Assembly (NCBI GenBank): GCA_905221605.1
Contig: CAJNDS010000063.1
Location: 126,001-190,000 of the forward strand
DNA: 64,000 bases
Direction: 5' to 3'
Source: Symbiodinium natans
Taxonomy: Eukaryota; Sar; Dinophyceae; Suessiales; Symbiodiniaceae
Shown here: in pieces, positions 23,192-64,000 of the stretch
Layout of the letters: each line of letters begins with the position of its first letter
How positions within the stretch are numbered: the first letter of the stretch is position 1
Notes under the pieces: generated by a model
Seen by the model: only the letters and a program-made list of their open reading frames with translations
What the model was told of the DNA's origin: nothing
The model's database searches: none
Translations under genes and position numbers: made by a program

Positions 23192-23640
23192 TTATCTTAT
23201 AAGGGCAGCTTGGGGAGGGTGATTTGTCTGTGGGGGACGAGTTGAGAGCTTGCGTTTGCACCTTGCTCCACACTTGCCTTGACCAGATTCGATCGCTTGC
23301 GGAAAGCCTTCACAGTTCTCAGCATGGCTTCTCCGGCCCGGAAGTACCGGCATGAAATACCCAGACTTGCGGGTGCTTGTCGAGAGACGTGAGGAGCAGT
23401 ACATCGACGTATCCCCAGAGCCCTGGCTCGAGAGCTCTTTCGACATGCTCATTCCATGGCATTCCCTTGACCAGACGACACGATTTAAGTTACACCCTTT
23501 TGTTGGCACACAGACCTTTCTTTGGCCTGCTCATCCACATGCTTTGGGGGAGGTGTGCCCACGCCCCCACCTCCCTACTCTCCAGCCCTTGTCAGGGAGG
23601 CCTGGGTTTGGGGGTTTCGGGTTTGGGAGCTATAGACCCT
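23192..23640 (+). pseudogene. frame-shifted gene fragment
   Basis: A unique, telomere-free segment has coding character in two frames. DELRACVCTLLHTCLDQIRS runs to a stop, and then MKYPDLRVLVERREEQYIDV and WLESSFDMLIPWHSLDQTTR follow in another frame. Either an unseen intron or a frameshift separates them. No family recognised. Confidence 0.35.
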
Positions 23641-23972
23641 CATGGGACTAAAGGAGGGACCCTTATGAGAGACCTTCGGGGTTATTTAGGGTTATTTAGG
23701 GGCTACTTGGGTATATAGGGACAACATAAGGTATAAAGAGGGGTTATAGAGGGGAATAAGATTAAAGGTCCCTTGGTCCCTCCGTATACCCCTTAAGGGT
23801 CTATAGGTCCTAACCCCAAACCCCTAAACCCAAAGCTCGTAACCCTAAACCCTGAACCCTGAACCCTAAACCCTAAACCCTAAACTCTATACCCCTCTAA
23901 ACCCTAAACCTTTAAGCCCCTAACCCTAAACCCTAAATCCTAAACCCTAAACCCCTTAAATAGACCCTCAAG

Positions 23973-61849
<37,877 letters not shown>

Positions 61850-62615
61850 GCATGTAAGTTACGGAGTCCTCAAGGGAGGGGTTTAGGGTCTAGGGTTTAG
61901 GGTTTAGGGTTTAGGGTTTAGGGTTTAGGGTTCATGGGGGGTAGGTACCTTTCGGGGTCGGGAACCTCAGGGAAGCTTTGGGAGCCTTCGGGGAGTAGTG
62001 GGGAGTATTAGGGAACCTTGAGTTACATGCCCCCCTTGAACCCCCTCCCTTAAGAACCCTAGGAGCAACGCGCAGCGGGGAAGCGGGAAGGAACTGCGGA
62101 CACTGAGGGTTGAGGGTTGCGTGCTTAGTTTTGAATTTTATTTTCCATTTTCCGGGGGGGAGGCGGGGGGTTGGGTTTAGGGTTCGGGTACAAGGATTCA
62201 AGGCTTTAGGGTACAAGGGTACAAGGAGGGTTTAGGGCTCAGGCTGAGGGTTTAGGATTTTTTTTCTAGGGGCGGGGGTTGGGCGGGGTTGGGTAGTTTA
62301 GGGGCATTGGAGTTGGAGTTCAGGGGTTTGGGCTTTGGTGTTCTTAACGGAGTGGGGTTGAAGGGGGGCATGTAACCCAATCTTCCCTAATACTCCCCTT
62401 TACTCCCTAAGCCTCCCTAAGCTTCCCTAAGGTTTGCTAGGTACCTACCATGAACCCCCTCCTTAAGGACCCTCTAAGTTGTTTTTTTGTTGAGGGGTTT
62501 TGGGTTTCGCAACTCGGGGTTTGGGTCTTTATGGGAGGTTTGGGTCTTTATGGTTTTGGTTGGTTTTGGGTTTTGGATTCAGGTCTTGGTGCTTTGGGTG
62601 TGTTTAGGGCTGAGT

Positions 62616-62717
62616 GTTGGGACGTTCCCCCTTCTACTAACAGTCCTTAATAGGGACTATAGTACCCCTGTTATAATCCCTTTTACGAACTGGTAGTATA
62701 CGGGGGAACATCCCAAG
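62616..62717. mobile_element. family B inverted-repeat element
   Basis: TTGGGACGTTCCCCCTTCTA at the left is the inverse of the right end GTATACGGGGGAACATCCCA. This is the clearest copy of the family. Confidence 0.8.
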
Positions 62718-62995
62718 AAAAAGTGTTCTAAATGTGAGCGTTCCCCCCCACCCCCTTGCCTCCTCCCTCGTCCACCTTGAACAAGCCCAAGCCGGGGCCT
62801 TCTCTAGAACGTTTAACTCTAAGCCCTAAGCGCCCTCAACCCTAAGGCCTAAAAATCCCTGGATTGCGAGCGTGGTGTTTGAGGTTTAGGGTTTAAGGTT
62901 TAGGGTTTAGGGTTTAGGGTTTAGGGTTTAGAGTTTAGGGTTGGGGGAGCCCAGTGGTACCCAGAACCCGTTGTGTCCCTCGAGCTTCCCTTTTG

Positions 62996-63030
62996 GAAGA
63001 GGCGCAGCGCCGAACTGCAGAGTTCGCAGG
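62996..63030 (+). CDS. possible coiled-coil exon AQRRTAEFA
   Basis: A short coding-like island (EEAQRRTAEFAG) resembles the end of the 61,793 exon. It lies next to a family A-like fragment (GAGCCCAGTGGTACCC at 62,947). There is no frame proof. Confidence 0.25.
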
Positions 63031-63632
63031 CCCCTCCGTGGTTTGTGTTAAGAGCTTACGTCTTACGTGTCTTCACAGACAGTTAGTTGACTTAAGGTAC
63101 AGCACGCCCAACCCCTCTCCAGAAGTAGCTACAGTGGGTCATATGTGTGAGAACTTTTGGTGATATAAGTCCCTTCCTTACCTACGGTTACTTCAGTACA
63201 GGGACCGCCTAAACCCTAAACCCTGAAGCCTAACACCCCCCGTATCGGTGTTGGTGGAGCTTATGAAATAAGTGTACGGCGAAGAGGATCCAAGCAGATT
63301 AGGTGTCAGGCATGGCAGCCTCGGCATAAGGATGCTGTACATAGCAATTTGCGGGTGTCATATAAAAATGACCCTCCAGCAAGATGCATCAGTCCTTGTG
63401 ATGTTTGCATTGTTTTTTGTTAAGCCCTACAATGAAATCCTTACCCAGAACACCAAAAGAATACCACATCTCACCCCTTAACCTTGAGCCCTAAACCCCT
63501 AAACCCTAAACTCTGAGCCCTAAACCCTAAACCCATAAGCCCTAAACCCTCAAACCCTAAACCCTCAAACCCCAAGCCCTAAACCCTAAACCCTGAAGCC
63601 CTAAACCGGCAGGTCAAATTGCCTCCTTGCAG

Positions 63633-63668
63633 GCTGAGCTCAGCGAGGAGGCCTTGACCACCCTTTAA
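63633..63668 (+). CDS. possible coiled-coil exon AELSEEALTTL
   Basis: After TTGCAG the sequence encodes AELSEEALTTL and then a stop. It is flanked by a C-strand array upstream and a G-strand array downstream, as most exons here are. It does not match the expected start of the next 96-residue unit. Confidence 0.3.
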   Translation, partial: AELSEEALTTL

Positions 63669-64000
63669 ACTCTGGAAGGTTTGGGGTTTAGGGTTTTGGG
63701 TTTTGGGTTTAGGGTTTAGGGTCTATAGGGTTTGGGGTTTAGGGTTTAGGGTTTGGGGTTTAGCGTTTGGGGCTGAGGGTTCAGGGTTTGGGGTTTGGAT
63801 TTTGGGGTTGAGGTTTATAGGGTTTGGGCTTTGGGGTCTAGGGTTTGGGGTCTAGGGTTTGGGGTTCAGGGTTTGGGGTTTGGGGTTTGGGGCTTGGGGT
63901 CTAGAGTTTGGGGCTTGGGGTTTAGGGTTTAGGTTTTGTGGTCTAGGGTGTTTGGGTTTGTGGTCTAGGGTGTTTGGGTTCGGGGCTTGGGGTGTTAGGG

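Overview
The window looks like nuclear DNA of a dinoflagellate (Suessiales/Symbiodiniaceae-like, inferred). Three things point there. Plant/dinoflagellate-type telomere motifs (TTTAGGG and CCCTAAA, with TTTGGGG and GTGTAGGG variants) are scattered through almost the whole 64 kb, not at an end. Reconstructed introns begin mostly with GC or GA, not GT. One exon carries a DGxDQAKF...PR motif that I remember as frequent in dinoflagellate repetitive genes. There are no bacterial-type operons, rRNA genes or CRISPR arrays.

The main feature is one very large plus-strand gene for a coiled-coil repeat protein. By matching short coding islands to a repeated protein pattern I could join 44 exons from 23,973 to 61,849. 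The protein is a higher-order repeat: several copies of a 96-residue coiled-coil unit followed by a cap of about 145 residues. Three complete higher-order repeats come out at 530, 625 and 530 codons, all in frame. The first is cut into 26 exons, the second into 11, the third into 6. The second and third contain near-identical tandem 288-bp units inside single long exons (43,552-44,927 and 57,381-58,691). Of 42 resolved introns I read 21 as GC-AG, 18 as GA-AG and 3 as GT-AG. Many have short direct repeats at their ends, and many carry telomere-like arrays or small inverted-repeat elements. More exon-like coiled-coil islands lie upstream (10.7-22.7 kb) and one or two downstream (63.0-63.7 kb), probably of the same gene.

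Other content: 0-7.4 kb holds telomere-like DNA with a few weak exon-like islands, a 21-23 bp minisatellite and a Pro/Ala-rich linker exon. At 7,934-9,304 there is a compact four-exon gene joining a ubiquitin-like domain to an MIF4G (eIF4G-type) domain. At 15.9-18.5 kb there is an AT-richer mobile element with long inverted terminal repeats. At 31.98-32.55 kb there is a (CAA)n tract of about 570 bp, followed by GC-rich unique DNA. At 42.8-43.1 kb a transposase-like exon sits inside one intron of the giant gene. At 51.5-56.0 kb a block nearly free of telomere motifs, with protein-kinase exons (subdomains I to V), sits inside another. At least eight families of short inverted-repeat elements lie in introns.

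All splice sites are inferred from reading frame and repeat homology, with no transcript data. The function of the giant protein is unknown.
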